A DNA stretch of 9,631 nt from an uncultured Treponema sp. (GCA_905372265.1 CAJPOL010000069.1:1-9631), one strand, 5' to 3'. Numbered from the stretch's first letter, positions 1 through 7,915 are shown. Notes: a model not told the origin generated them from the sequence alone. A program made the numbers and translations.

Positions 1-367
1 GAAAATTGAACAGATGACCTTTACAAAAATCTTTGCGGTCTTTGCGTGCTCTGCGTTTAATAAAATAAACCGCAAAGGGCGCTAAGACCGCAGAGGGAAT
101 TGGGGAAAATTGAACAGATGACCTTTACAAAAATCTTTGCGGTCTTTGCGTGCTCTGCGTTTAATAAAATAAACCGCAAAGGGCGCTAAGACCGCAGAGG
201 GAATTGGGGAAAATTGAACAGATGACCTTTACAAAAATCTTTGCGGTCTTTGCGTGCTCTGCGTTTAATAAAATAAACCGCAAAGGGCGCTAAGACCGCA
301 GAGGGAATTGGGGAAAATTGAACAGATGACCTTTACAAAAATCTTTGCGGTCTTTGCGTGCTCTGCG
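1..367. repeat. Tandem array of a 104-bp palindrome-bearing repeat (3 full copies + 55-bp partial)
   Basis: Units start at 1, 105, 209 and 313. The first three are identical base for base over 104 bp. The fourth matches for 55 bp and then diverges into the EEP coding sequence after position 367. The array reaches the left edge, so the copy number is a minimum. Inside each unit, bases 31-59 and 66-95 form an inverted repeat pairing about 24 of 29 positions (some G-T) with one bulge and an A-rich loop. The left arm itself looks like three degenerate 9-mers (CTTTGCGGT, CTTTGCGTG, CTCTGCGTT). No ORF is kept through the array because 104 is not a multiple of three. Perfect identity points to recent amplification or recombinational homogenisation. 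Motifs of the tttgcggtctttgcg type are known to me as dispersed intergenic repeats in several bacterial phyla. The tandem arrangement is the unusual part. Confidence 0.97.
233..303 (-). terminator. Terminator-like stem-loop inside repeat unit 3
   Basis: Read on the minus strand, transcription leaving the EEP gene meets the long imperfect hairpin of this unit about 29 nt after the stop codon. The hairpin is followed almost directly by a T5 tract (the A run at 233-237 on the plus strand). That is the layout of a Rho-independent terminator. The same structure recurs 104 and 208 bp further along in units 2 and 1. The T tract is short and the stem is interrupted, so termination activity is inferred. 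The structure itself is directly visible. Confidence 0.5.
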
Positions 368-1151
368 GCTTTCTCTTTAATTGAGTGCAAGGTATGCTGA
401 TCTCCGCTTCTACCGGATAGTGATCCGACAGGAATACGCCATTACAGCTGTCTTTCCAAAGTTTACACACAGAGGACTGAAACCCTCCGCCGGCAAAAAT
501 ATAATCTATTTTTACCGGCGGAAGTCTTCCGAAATTGTGAAAGGTGCCGCCTGAATCCGCAGTGATATCGGTGAGGCTTAAGCCTTTTTTTGCCGCTTTT
601 TCATTGATACGCAGTTCGGCGGCTGACGGTTCCGCATTAAAATCTCCCATCAGAATAAACGGCAGCTCATCCGTTTCGCAATCCGCTTTGATAGTTTCTA
701 AAATCTGTTCAACGGCTTGCTCCCGTGCCGGCGCTCCTTCGTGATCGAGGTGAGTGTTGTACACGCGGAATCTATTATGCGTACCGTCTTCAAACACGGC
801 GGAAATACACGTGCGCGGGCAAATACTTTGCTCCGCATACCTGCTTCCTGCAATACGGGGCGTAGGCGAAAGCCAAAAGGTCGAAACGGAATGCAAATTG
901 TACCGTAGTTTACGGTAGGCAAGCATGACATGCTCCCCTTCCAAATCGGCCTCCCGCCCATGCCCGACACAATAGTAATCGGTAAAAGTTTCTTTCAGCC
1001 ACTGCGCAATATGCGGCAGCACTTCCTGAAATCCGATAATATCCGGCTGATACGCAATTATTGACTCGGTTATCAACTGCTTGCGGCGGGCAAAGGCATT
1101 GTGTCCGTCATCAGGATTATCATACCGTATATTGAATGTAACAATCTTCAT
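333..1151 (-). CDS. Endonuclease/exonuclease/phosphatase (EEP) family metal-dependent hydrolase
   Basis: A 272-aa protein with the complete EEP (DNase I-like) motif set: N7 in TFNIRY, E43 in GFQE, H134 in YNTHLDHEG, D170 and N172 in MGDFN, D216 in KIDYIF, and the terminal SDHYP motif with D243 and H244. The family cleaves phosphodiester bonds in nucleic acids, phosphoinositides or sphingolipids with divalent metal. The substrate cannot be read from these motifs. No signal peptide is seen, so it is probably cytoplasmic. ATG at 1151 begins directly with the first beta strand. The upstream AAGG is about 10 nt away, a weak site, so expression probably relies on coupling to the mannosidase gene 21 bp upstream. 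The domain ends near residue 252. The last about 11 residues (PQSTQRPQRFL) and the stop codon come from the partial repeat copy, so the native C-terminus seems to have been replaced. Stand-alone EEP proteins also sit in glycan-degradation loci of other gut and oral bacteria, where their role is unclear. Confidence 0.9.
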   Translation of the reverse strand: MKIVTFNIRYDNPDDGHNAFARRKQLITESIIAYQPDIIGFQEVLPHIAQWLKETFTDYYCVGHGREADLEGEHVMLAYRKLRYNLHSVSTFWLSPTPRIAGSRYAEQSICPRTCISAVFEDGTHNRFRVYNTHLDHEGAPAREQAVEQILETIKADCETDELPFILMGDFNAEPSAAELRINEKAAKKGLSLTDITADSGGTFHNFGRLPPVKIDYIFAGGGFQSSVCKLWKDSCNGVFLSDHYPVEAEISIPCTQLKRKPQSTQRPQRFL

Positions 1152-1172
1152 ACCGTTACCGCCTTCATAGGT

Positions 1173-4100
1173 TTATTTTTTCCGGATTAACAGCGTTATC
1201 AGCTCATACGGCTTGACGGGCACCGATATAACCCCTTCTTTCCATGCTTTTAAGGGATTTTCCATCAGATCGGCTTCGCACCACCGATACCGTTCCGCCC
1301 AACTTTCATGCAGTTTGAGCGAAACACGTCCGCGGCTTCCTGCGTATTCATGGAAGCGGACCACAACCGCATCGGAATCTTCCGCCCATTTAATGCAATC
1401 AACGAACACATTGGGATTGGTAAGACTGATAAAGCTGCCGGTTAATTGCGCCCGTCCCTGCACAGCGGAAAGCGGGTTATTCAGATTAAACGCATACTGT
1501 TCCAGTTTTGCATCGATAAAGGTTCCGGTATGCGGCAGCAGGGCATATGTGAATTCCTGTATGCCCTTATCGGCGCTATAATCGGGATAGACCGCGCTTT
1601 TGAGTAAACTGATGCGCATAACATTGTCTTTTATATCGTGCCCGTATTTGCAGTCATTCAATAAGGCAAGACCGAAGCCGTTTTCACTGAAATCAATCCA
1701 TTTATGAGCGGGAGTTTCAAACTTTGCATGTTCCCAAGAAGTATTGCGCGTTACCGGCCGTATTAAGTTTCCATACTGAATGTCATAACGGGCGTAAGTC
1801 GCACGGATTTCCGGTATGAACGCCGCTTTGAGGATTTTCTGACTTTCCTGCCAATCAACACGGGTTTTAAAATCGATTCGGGGACTATCAGCATAGACAT
1901 GAACGGTTTGTTCTATCGTACTCTTGTTGTACTTCCAGCAAAAAGAAATGAGCGCTGCCAGATTGTTTTCAGCTATATTACTTGAAACAAGAGCAGTGAT
2001 TTCTTCTTTTTTTAAGTCGATGGTGGATTCAAGCTCCCAAGCGTCAAAACAGCGCGGTTTATCTTCAAAAATCTGTAAAATATTTCCGCCGCCGGTTTTT
2101 GAAAATACTTCCCGCCGTGCTTTTTTATCATAGAGCGAGCTGATCTGCCCGTGCTCATTCCATTTGATTCGATAGAAAGGACTTTCTACCGTTATTCCGT
2201 TGCCGGTTTTTTGTGCGGTAACACGCGGTGCGGTTTCTGTTCTCGCTGAATCTTCATATATCGGATAAAAGGCTAAGGGCGGCATTTTCGGGCAGTATAC
2301 CATTACTCTGCCGTTTATAACCGCGCTTCGGAGAACGGCTCCCGCTTCATTTTTATACTGCGTCTGTTTTGCCGTTTCAGGCAGCAGCACAAAATCACTG
2401 CGCTCGTAGCTTGCACTATTGAATACGGTATATCCTTGCCCGTTTTCTATCAGAGAAGAGCGGCAGGTATGCTGTACGGAAGCCAGCAGCTGTTCCGCTT
2501 CGGCATATTCTTTTTTGCTGTCCTCATACACTTCGTGAATGGAAGATCCGGGCAAAATATCATGGAACTGATTACGCAAAATGATTTTCCAGGCCTCATA
2601 CACCGTTTTTTTATCTTCGCAAGCATCCTGCCGGTATTGTCCCGACAGCACCGAAAGCAGCTCCGTTTCCCGCGCCATAAACTCCATACGGCGGTTCATT
2701 TTTTTTGTATAGGCTTGAGATGTGTACGTACCGCGGTGGAACTCTAAATACAGTTCTCCGTCCCAAACCGGCAGATAGCCGTGCAGTTTGTTTGCCGACA
2801 CGGTTTTATGCAGCCGATCCAAGAAGCTGCTCAACCGTTCTGTTTTTACATACGGAAGGGCGGGAATCTTATTGAGGCTGCGCTGCCGCTCAAGCATTTC
2901 GCGGTTTACGCCGCCGCCGCCGTCCCCATAGCCGTAGGGGATGAACAGACTGCGGTTTAAGTCTTTATTCTGATAGTTATCCCATGTTCCTTTGATAATT
3001 GCCGGCCGTGTATCCCCATTATAGGTATAGATAGTCGGAATTTCAGGATGTTCATTTTTTTCGGAACTGGTGATGAATTGGGTTAAAATTTCGGTGCCGT
3101 CAATGCCGCGCCAGATAAAGGTGTCATAGGGCATTCGATTGGCATCATTCCAGCTGATTTTTGAGGTAACAAAGGTACGCACGCCTGCTTTGCGTAGAAT
3201 CTGCGGCATTGCCCACGAATAGCCGAATACATCGGGCAGCCATAAAAAGTCATTGTCATTGTTAAATTCCCGTTTGAAAAACCTCTTACCGTAGAGAATC
3301 TGACGGGTTAAAGCCTCACCGGAAGCGATATTACAGTCGCATTCCAGCCACATGGCGCCTGCTGCTTCCCATTGCCCGTTCGCTGCCCGCTTTTGTATGT
3401 TTTTAAAGATTTCAGGATAGTCGGTTTTGATGTAATCGTAGAGCTGCGCCTGACTTTGCAGGAAGATGTATTCGGGATATTCTTCCATTAAGCATTCAAC
3501 GGTACTGAAAGAGCGGGCTGCTTTTTCACGGGTATGACAGAGCCGCCACAGCCACGCGACATCAATGTGGGTGTGTCCGATAAGTGAAATATGAATGTCC
3601 GGTTTCCCCTGCCCTTTCATGCACTTATTCAGATAGTCCGCCGCTTTTTGAACGGAAGCGTAAAATTCCGGTGAGCGGGGATTGGTGTAGTCGATCAAGC
3701 GGAAAGCTTCCACCAGTTCATTAACAAGCCACTGCTTGTAGGGATTGTCGTTTTCTAAAAGCGGTACCGTTTCGAGGATATTCCGTGCGAAAAAATACAA
3801 TTCATCGGCAGCTTTATCCAAATAGGCCAATTCCGCCTGCCGTATCTCCATCTTCATATCAGCCGGATAGCCGCCGCCGTTTAAGCCCGACCACAGGCGG
3901 AACAAGAGGTGTACGGTAGCGCCGCAATGGGAATCCAAAAAGACTTCACGGTGATTTCCGTCTACCGCCTGAGCATTTTTTCCATTTATGTAAAGGAGGC
4001 TTTCAAAATGGCTATTGTTACCGGTTCCCCTGTCGGCGCCGAAGTCAAAAAGAGCAAGCAGACGTTTTCCTTCTTTCGGCTGCGGAAGGCTGACACTGTT

Positions 4101-4310
4101 TTCCAGCCAGTTGTACACGCCGTATCCTTGCCAGCGGAAGCCTTTTTCCACTATTTGAGTATGCGCGGTATCGGGTTTTTGTTTTCCGACCGTACCGTCG
4201 TCTTCATACCACTTAAAATGCTCTATATCTTGAATTTTTTCATAACGGAGCTGTTCGAGCTCATACACAAGGTTATGCAGCCGCTCTTTGTTCTTAAAAT
4301 CAAAAGCCAT
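1173..4310 (-). CDS. GH38 alpha-mannosidase (MAN2C1-like class)
   Basis: A 1045-aa retaining alpha-mannosidase, expected to release alpha-linked mannose from oligosaccharides such as N-glycan fragments. Domains in order: an N-terminal beta domain typical of cytosolic/MAN2C1-type enzymes (residues about 50-160, including the GYGVYNWLE stretch); the GH38 catalytic barrel (about 240-500); a three-helix middle domain (about 520-600, with YTKKMNRR); then large beta-sandwich C-terminal domains. Zinc ligands are visible as H248 and D250 in HTHIDVAWLW and H583 in NQFHDILPGSS. The fourth ligand and nucleophile is D360 in LWLPDVFGYS. All key residues are present and the length is normal for the class. 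No signal peptide is seen, so it should act in the cytoplasm on imported oligosaccharides. The ATG at 4310 has GGAGG five bases upstream. It is first in an operon with the EEP gene. Exact linkage preference is not readable. Confidence 0.96.
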   Translation of the reverse strand: MAFDFKNKERLHNLVYELEQLRYEKIQDIEHFKWYEDDGTVGKQKPDTAHTQIVEKGFRWQGYGVYNWLENSVSLPQPKEGKRLLALFDFGADRGTGNNSHFESLLYINGKNAQAVDGNHREVFLDSHCGATVHLLFRLWSGLNGGGYPADMKMEIRQAELAYLDKAADELYFFARNILETVPLLENDNPYKQWLVNELVEAFRLIDYTNPRSPEFYASVQKAADYLNKCMKGQGKPDIHISLIGHTHIDVAWLWRLCHTREKAARSFSTVECLMEEYPEYIFLQSQAQLYDYIKTDYPEIFKNIQKRAANGQWEAAGAMWLECDCNIASGEALTRQILYGKRFFKREFNNDNDFLWLPDVFGYSWAMPQILRKAGVRTFVTSKISWNDANRMPYDTFIWRGIDGTEILTQFITSSEKNEHPEIPTIYTYNGDTRPAIIKGTWDNYQNKDLNRSLFIPYGYGDGGGGVNREMLERQRSLNKIPALPYVKTERLSSFLDRLHKTVSANKLHGYLPVWDGELYLEFHRGTYTSQAYTKKMNRRMEFMARETELLSVLSGQYRQDACEDKKTVYEAWKIILRNQFHDILPGSSIHEVYEDSKKEYAEAEQLLASVQHTCRSSLIENGQGYTVFNSASYERSDFVLLPETAKQTQYKNEAGAVLRSAVINGRVMVYCPKMPPLAFYPIYEDSARTETAPRVTAQKTGNGITVESPFYRIKWNEHGQISSLYDKKARREVFSKTGGGNILQIFEDKPRCFDAWELESTIDLKKEEITALVSSNIAENNLAALISFCWKYNKSTIEQTVHVYADSPRIDFKTRVDWQESQKILKAAFIPEIRATYARYDIQYGNLIRPVTRNTSWEHAKFETPAHKWIDFSENGFGLALLNDCKYGHDIKDNVMRISLLKSAVYPDYSADKGIQEFTYALLPHTGTFIDAKLEQYAFNLNNPLSAVQGRAQLTGSFISLTNPNVFVDCIKWAEDSDAVVVRFHEYAGSRGRVSLKLHESWAERYRWCEADLMENPLKAWKEGVISVPVKPYELITLLIRKK

Positions 4311-4345
4311 ACTGTCCTCCAGCTTTCTTAATATCTATGATGTTG

Positions 4346-4374
4346 AATATATCGGCTATGAGTGAATCATGCAA
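4346..4374 (-). promoter_or_regulatory. Putative sigma-70-type promoter for the GH38-EEP operon
   Basis: On the minus strand, TTGCAT (4369-4374) and TATATT (4346-4351) are separated by exactly 17 bp. The predicted start lies about 28 nt before the mannosidase ATG. The -10 box matches the consensus at five of six bases and the -35 box is weak. No other paired boxes in the 4311-4474 divergent gap look better for this direction. I found no convincing promoter for the plus-strand membrane gene in the same gap. Confidence 0.45.
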
Positions 4375-4474
4375 GAGGAGAGCGCAAGGGCAGCATGGAA
4401 GAAAGATTTTCCCCTTATCTTTTTTCACAGATGCCCTATGGTATTAGTTCGATGTTTATGATAGGATGAAAAAT

Positions 4475-5260
4475 ATGATCGGCTTTTTTATAAAAAAGAA
4501 TTTTTTTGACGGTTGGGATAATTTTCTGTCTTTAGCGGTCATCAACATCAGTTGTATGCTAATCCTTTTTTTGACTTTTATGACGCTTAATCTCGTTTCT
4601 CCGATACCTGTGCTCTTTTTTATCATTCTGTGTATATTTTTACTGCTAATGGGAATAGTATGCCAAGCCGTTTCCAGCCTAACGGCACGGACAGCAGGAT
4701 ATAAGTCTTTTTCATTTAAGGATATAGGAGACGAAATCAAAAAGACATGGAAACACGGCTCCCTTTTTGCGGCGTTAGAAGCGCTCTGCTGGGTGATCGC
4801 CGCCGTCTCCCTTCCCTACTACTTCTCATTCAAAAATTTTTTAGGATTGTTTCTCGGTCTCTGCGTACTGTGGATTTTCCTTATCGTACAGCTTTCGTTA
4901 TTATGGTTTTTCCCGCTACGGAGTCAGCTTGAGCAGGATTTCCGTAAGTGCATCAAAAAATGTTTTATCCTCTTTTTTGATAACACCGGTTTTACGCTTT
5001 TTATGGTTTTATATACATTCATCCTGATTGCACTAACGGTTCCGCTTGCTTTTTTAGCGCCGAATATTTCGGGCATTTTGCTTGCATGGAACAATGCCTT
5101 TCGGCTGCGTATGTACAAATATGACTGGATCGAGCAGCATCCCGAAATCCCGATACAAATTGCACGTAAACAAATTCCATGGGAGGAGCTGCTGGAACAA
5201 GACCGTGAAACAACCGGCAGCAGAACTATCCGTAACCTTATTTTTCCATGGAAAGATTAA
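4475..5260 (+). CDS. Multi-pass membrane protein of unknown function (possibly DUF624/YesL-like)
   Basis: A 261-aa integral membrane protein. An in-frame ATG three codons earlier (4466) lacks a ribosome binding site. The ATG at 4475 has AGGA (4463-4466) eight bases upstream and is preferred. Counted from the earlier ATG, hydrophobic segments lie at about residues 22-42, 46-70, 100-120, 123-148 and 175-208, so five or six membrane helices. They are separated by a basic/acidic loop around 80-98 and followed by a soluble C-terminal tail of about 50 residues ending RNLIFPWKD. The opening FFDGWDN followed by a helix, and the loop KDIGDEIKKTWKHG before the third helix, loosely recall DUF624/YesL-type proteins. 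Those are often linked to carbohydrate-use genes. I cannot confirm membership. It lies 70 bp upstream of deoD in the same direction and may be cotranscribed. There are no catalytic or transporter signature motifs. Confidence 0.85.
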   Translation: MIGFFIKKNFFDGWDNFLSLAVINISCMLILFLTFMTLNLVSPIPVLFFIILCIFLLLMGIVCQAVSSLTARTAGYKSFSFKDIGDEIKKTWKHGSLFAALEALCWVIAAVSLPYYFSFKNFLGLFLGLCVLWIFLIVQLSLLWFFPLRSQLEQDFRKCIKKCFILFFDNTGFTLFMVLYTFILIALTVPLAFLAPNISGILLAWNNAFRLRMYKYDWIEQHPEIPIQIARKQIPWEELLEQDRETTGSRTIRNLIFPWKD

Positions 5261-5330
5261 GGGGTACCTGCAAAAAACTCGGTTAGATTTTTAGAGGTTC
5301 CCTAAGATCATTTCTATACAGGAGGATATA

Positions 5331-6032
5331 ATGAGTACTCATATCGGAGCAAAACAAGGCGACATTGCCGAACGGATTTTATTGCCGGGAGACCCGTTGA
5401 GGGCGAAGTTTGTAGCGGAAAATTTTTTAGAGCATGCTCACTGCTACAATGAAGTCCGCGGGATGTACGGTTTTACCGGTACTTACAAAGGAATACCGGT
5501 TTCAGTACAAGGAACGGGGATGGGGCAGCCTTCGCTTTCAATTTATGTGAATGAGCTGTTCCGTGAATACAATGTTCAGAAAGCAATCAGAATAGGAACC
5601 GGAGGAGCCCTGCAAAAAGATATTCCGCTGCGGACTCTGATTATCGGTATGAGCGCATCGACAAATTCAGGCCTGAATACCCGCCGCTTCCAAGGGACCC
5701 AATTTGCGCCTACTGCCGACTGGGAACTCTTAAAACATGCATATGATGCAGCCGTCCGGCTCGGCTATAAACCGCTGGTCGGAGGCATTGCCTCTTCGGA
5801 TGTATTCTATGATGAACTTGAAACATGGAAACTGTGGGCTCAATACGGGCTTCTGGCGATCGAGATGGAAGCAGCCGAGCTCTATACGCTTGCTGCACAC
5901 TATAAACGGCAAGCACTCACCCTGCTGACTATCTCCGACAACATGATCACCCATGAGGAAACGAGCGCTGAAGAGCGGCAAAAGTCATTTACCGCTATGA
6001 TGCAGACAGCACTTGAAGCAATTATTTCCTAG
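5331..6032 (+). CDS. deoD: Purine-nucleoside phosphorylase, DeoD (hexameric, trimeric-core family)
   Basis: A 233-aa NP-I family phosphorylase that splits purine (deoxy)ribonucleosides with phosphate into the free base and (deoxy)ribose 1-phosphate, a cytoplasmic purine salvage step. Residues match E. coli DeoD almost position for position: H4 from the neighbouring subunit; phosphate ligands G20, R24, R43 and R87; the sugar-binding E178-M179-E180; and the base-contacting S202-D203 followed by R216. E. coli Ser90-Cys91 is Thr90-Gly91 here (RIGTGGAL), a conservative change in the phosphate loop. Length is standard. The ATG is preceded by AGGAGG at 5320-5325, an excellent ribosome binding site. 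The protein starts MSTHIGAK, as expected. Its upstream neighbour is a membrane protein of unknown role. The gene ends 20 bp before the shared terminator hairpin. Confidence 0.97.
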   Translation: MSTHIGAKQGDIAERILLPGDPLRAKFVAENFLEHAHCYNEVRGMYGFTGTYKGIPVSVQGTGMGQPSLSIYVNELFREYNVQKAIRIGTGGALQKDIPLRTLIIGMSASTNSGLNTRRFQGTQFAPTADWELLKHAYDAAVRLGYKPLVGGIASSDVFYDELETWKLWAQYGLLAIEMEAAELYTLAAHYKRQALTLLTISDNMITHEETSAEERQKSFTAMMQTALEAIIS

Positions 6033-6038
6033 CAATCC

Positions 6039-6082
6039 AAAAAAAATAGTAAAGGCGTCTCACAAACAGTTGTAAGACGCCT
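6039..6082. terminator. Bidirectional Rho-independent terminator between deoD and the lipoprotein gene
   Basis: Positions 6053-6065 and 6070-6082 form a 13-bp stem with a single C-A mismatch around an ACAG tetraloop. On the minus strand it is followed by TTTACTA and then a T8 run (A8 at 6039-6046 on plus), a good terminator for the lipoprotein gene ending at 6104. On the plus strand the stem is followed by CTTTACAT, a weaker U tract that would still serve deoD, which ends at 6032. Its place between two converging genes supports a shared role. Confidence 0.85.
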
Positions 6083-6103
6083 CTTTACATAACCTATCGC
6101 TTT

Positions 6104-7825
6104 TTAAGAAACTTTAGCGGAAAACAAGTTCCATTTCTTTATTTCTGAAGGCCCGATCTCAAACAACGTCGGTTGAAATTCTTTTTTGACGCTGCCTATT
6201 TGTAAACCGGCATACCATTTAAGTGAGCCTTTATGAGACAGAGCAATCCATCCGGTCATTGCACTGTCTTCTTTCACGGAAATTCCAATAGCGGCAGGAA
6301 GTTGATAAGCCCCTGTTAGACCCGTCCATAAGGCTCCTGCGATACCGATCTTGGGGGTAACGGATATTTCAGGAGAAACCTCCAAAGAAAGGTTTAAGGC
6401 CGTTTTTATTTCCTCATGAGGCGTTTTACTGCCTACATAAAATATTCCATTGGTAACCGCATACGGTTTTGCAAACGGTTTTACAAAGCCTTTCTTAAAG
6501 ATCTTATCCCAGTTAATGTGAGCGCCGGCGTCAACTCCTCCGCCGTAGATGCCGGTAAAAGACACGACAAAAGAGCTGTCCGGATCACCGGTTACTTTAA
6601 CATCAATCGGCATCTCAAATGTAACGGGACAAGCGAGCGAAACCGGTATCGGACCGACCGCGAAATTATAATTGTTATCAAATTTATACGGGCCGACGGT
6701 TTTAATGTTTTTGGACATCGCTTCCTTGACCGTCAAATCGAGTTCACCGCTGAAATACACACCTGCCATCAAGTCGCTTTCCACATGAGACCATGTAATT
6801 GCAAACCGGCCGTATAAGCCTACCGATGTATCCAGCGCGATGTGTTCAAACTCATTCACCTTATCCGTAATCTGCCGAGTAGGCAATGTTATGAGCGGAC
6901 GGTACATACCGAAGTCATGACTGAGGTTCTTTTTAACGGCATTGTATTCTTCATAGCTTCTTGCAGCAACGGGAACCCCGCCGTTAGCTATTTTCCCTGC
7001 ATTCCAGCTTGCAAGGGGTAGCGCTTCGGTAATATCAACCGTTTGCGCTCCAGCCAGATCGGAATCGGCAATACTCCGCTGTCCGGTATAGTCCGGAACG
7101 CCTGAAACCTTGATATATGTTCCGGACGTGCCGTCAAGAACAAAATCATCATTGGACAATCCGCTCACTGCAGAACGCGCGGTACCGTTCGGTTCGTATT
7201 TTGAATAAACGAATTTACCGTCGGGATTTATTCCGATAATCCCTGAAGGATACGCTCCGTTCTCATATTGTTCCGCAATAACGGCAAACATCGCTGTCGT
7301 TAAGCGCTCCGGCGAGCTCAACAGAGTAAGATAGACCGCATGTTCAAATCCGCTATGGATTTTTGCAGGTTTATGATACAGGATATCTTCTACGCCGTCT
7401 CCGTTTAAGTCGGCATTTTCACCGATACGAAGTGTTATCTGGCGATTACGGTTTCCGGCACCGAACAGCATAACTGAAAATACTATCTTGCTCTCATCAA
7501 CGGAATCGACGGTAAGGGAGGCAAATTCTTCCGAATCGCGTTTATCGGTATAAAAGGTATCTTCTCCGTCGCCGATTCTTTCGGCATTCGCAAAACGGAG
7601 CGCGACTACTGCTCCTTCCATCAAATGTCCGCTTGATGGAGAATCAGGATTATAGAGAAGGCTTCCGCCCATATATGCCTGTCCGGCTAGAAAATGCTGA
7701 TCTACCGAGCGGGACAGTGTCTGTAAACTACTTGTACCGGCCGGCATCATGGAAAGAGAGCAGGTAATAACCGCTGCGCAGAAGCCTGCAACAAGGATGC
7801 CGAGTAATAAAAATTTCTTTTTCAT
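6104..7825 (-). CDS. Probable lipoprotein of unknown function with a calcium-loop-like motif
   Basis: A 573-aa exported protein. The N-terminus has three lysines, a hydrophobic core to about residue 20, and VITC with Cys22, a relaxed lipobox acceptable in spirochaetes. Cys16 (AGFC) is a less likely alternative. It should be anchored in the envelope. Residues 40-240 contain D139-L-N-G-D-G-V-E-D147, a DxNxDGxxD calcium-binding loop of the kind found in dockerin, thrombospondin type 3 and FG-GAP-like repeats. Only one such loop is seen. Residues about 300-573 are rich in alternating hydrophobic and glycine residues, suggesting a beta-rich fold (for example SFTGIYGGGVDAGAHINW and SLEVSPEISVTPKIGIAG). 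I recognise no family and assign no function. ATG at 7825 has AGGAGG five bases upstream. It is flanked by its own promoter and terminator and so is probably monocistronic. Confidence 0.85.
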   Translation of the reverse strand: MKKKFLLLGILVAGFCAAVITCSLSMMPAGTSSLQTLSRSVDQHFLAGQAYMGGSLLYNPDSPSSGHLMEGAVVALRFANAERIGDGEDTFYTDKRDSEEFASLTVDSVDESKIVFSVMLFGAGNRNRQITLRIGENADLNGDGVEDILYHKPAKIHSGFEHAVYLTLLSSPERLTTAMFAVIAEQYENGAYPSGIIGINPDGKFVYSKYEPNGTARSAVSGLSNDDFVLDGTSGTYIKVSGVPDYTGQRSIADSDLAGAQTVDITEALPLASWNAGKIANGGVPVAARSYEEYNAVKKNLSHDFGMYRPLITLPTRQITDKVNEFEHIALDTSVGLYGRFAITWSHVESDLMAGVYFSGELDLTVKEAMSKNIKTVGPYKFDNNYNFAVGPIPVSLACPVTFEMPIDVKVTGDPDSSFVVSFTGIYGGGVDAGAHINWDKIFKKGFVKPFAKPYAVTNGIFYVGSKTPHEEIKTALNLSLEVSPEISVTPKIGIAGALWTGLTGAYQLPAAIGISVKEDSAMTGWIALSHKGSLKWYAGLQIGSVKKEFQPTLFEIGPSEIKKWNLFSAKVS

Positions 7826-7899
7826 TTTAACCTCCTGTAAAATGAAAGGGACTGCTTAATATATGAAAGCTCATCCCGTTCTAGACGTGTAGTACCTCC

Positions 7900-7911
7900 G
7901 TGTACGTACAC
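7900..7911. promoter_or_regulatory. Perfect 12-bp palindrome at the lipoprotein promoter (candidate operator)
   Basis: GTGTACGTACAC is fully self-complementary and lies directly downstream of the predicted -10 box, over the expected transcription start. Outside it, AGTAC (7891-7895) and GTACT (7919-7923) form a further spaced inverted pair. A dimeric regulator bound here would block initiation. No regulator gene is nearby, so this is a structural observation with an inferred role. Confidence 0.4.
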
Positions 7912-7915
7912 TATA

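Noticed and set aside
1..367. CRISPR array at the left edge
   Set aside because: The units are contiguous and identical over their full 104 bp with no variable spacers, and no cas gene is present. This is a simple tandem repeat.
3909..4331. 140-codon plus-strand frame opposite the mannosidase N-terminus
   Set aside because: It lies entirely opposite well-conserved GH38 coding sequence and its own start. The translation has no recognisable domain and there is no convincing promoter, so it is a shadow frame.
5259..5304. Imperfect inverted repeat (AGGGGTACCT with AGGTTCCCT) between the membrane gene and deoD, as terminator or attenuator
   Set aside because: The stem is short with a mismatch and a bulge, the loop is over 20 bases, and no T tract follows. 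It is too weak to call.
6416..6817. 133-codon plus-strand frame opposite the lipoprotein gene
   Set aside because: It is antisense to a gene with a clear signal peptide, ribosome binding site and terminator. The composition and lack of a ribosome binding site suggest a shadow.
7827..7874. 15-codon upstream frame in the lipoprotein leader whose TAA ends one base before the lipoprotein ATG
   Set aside because: The only purine-rich site is about 19 bases upstream of its ATG and there is no characteristic codon content. It is probably chance.
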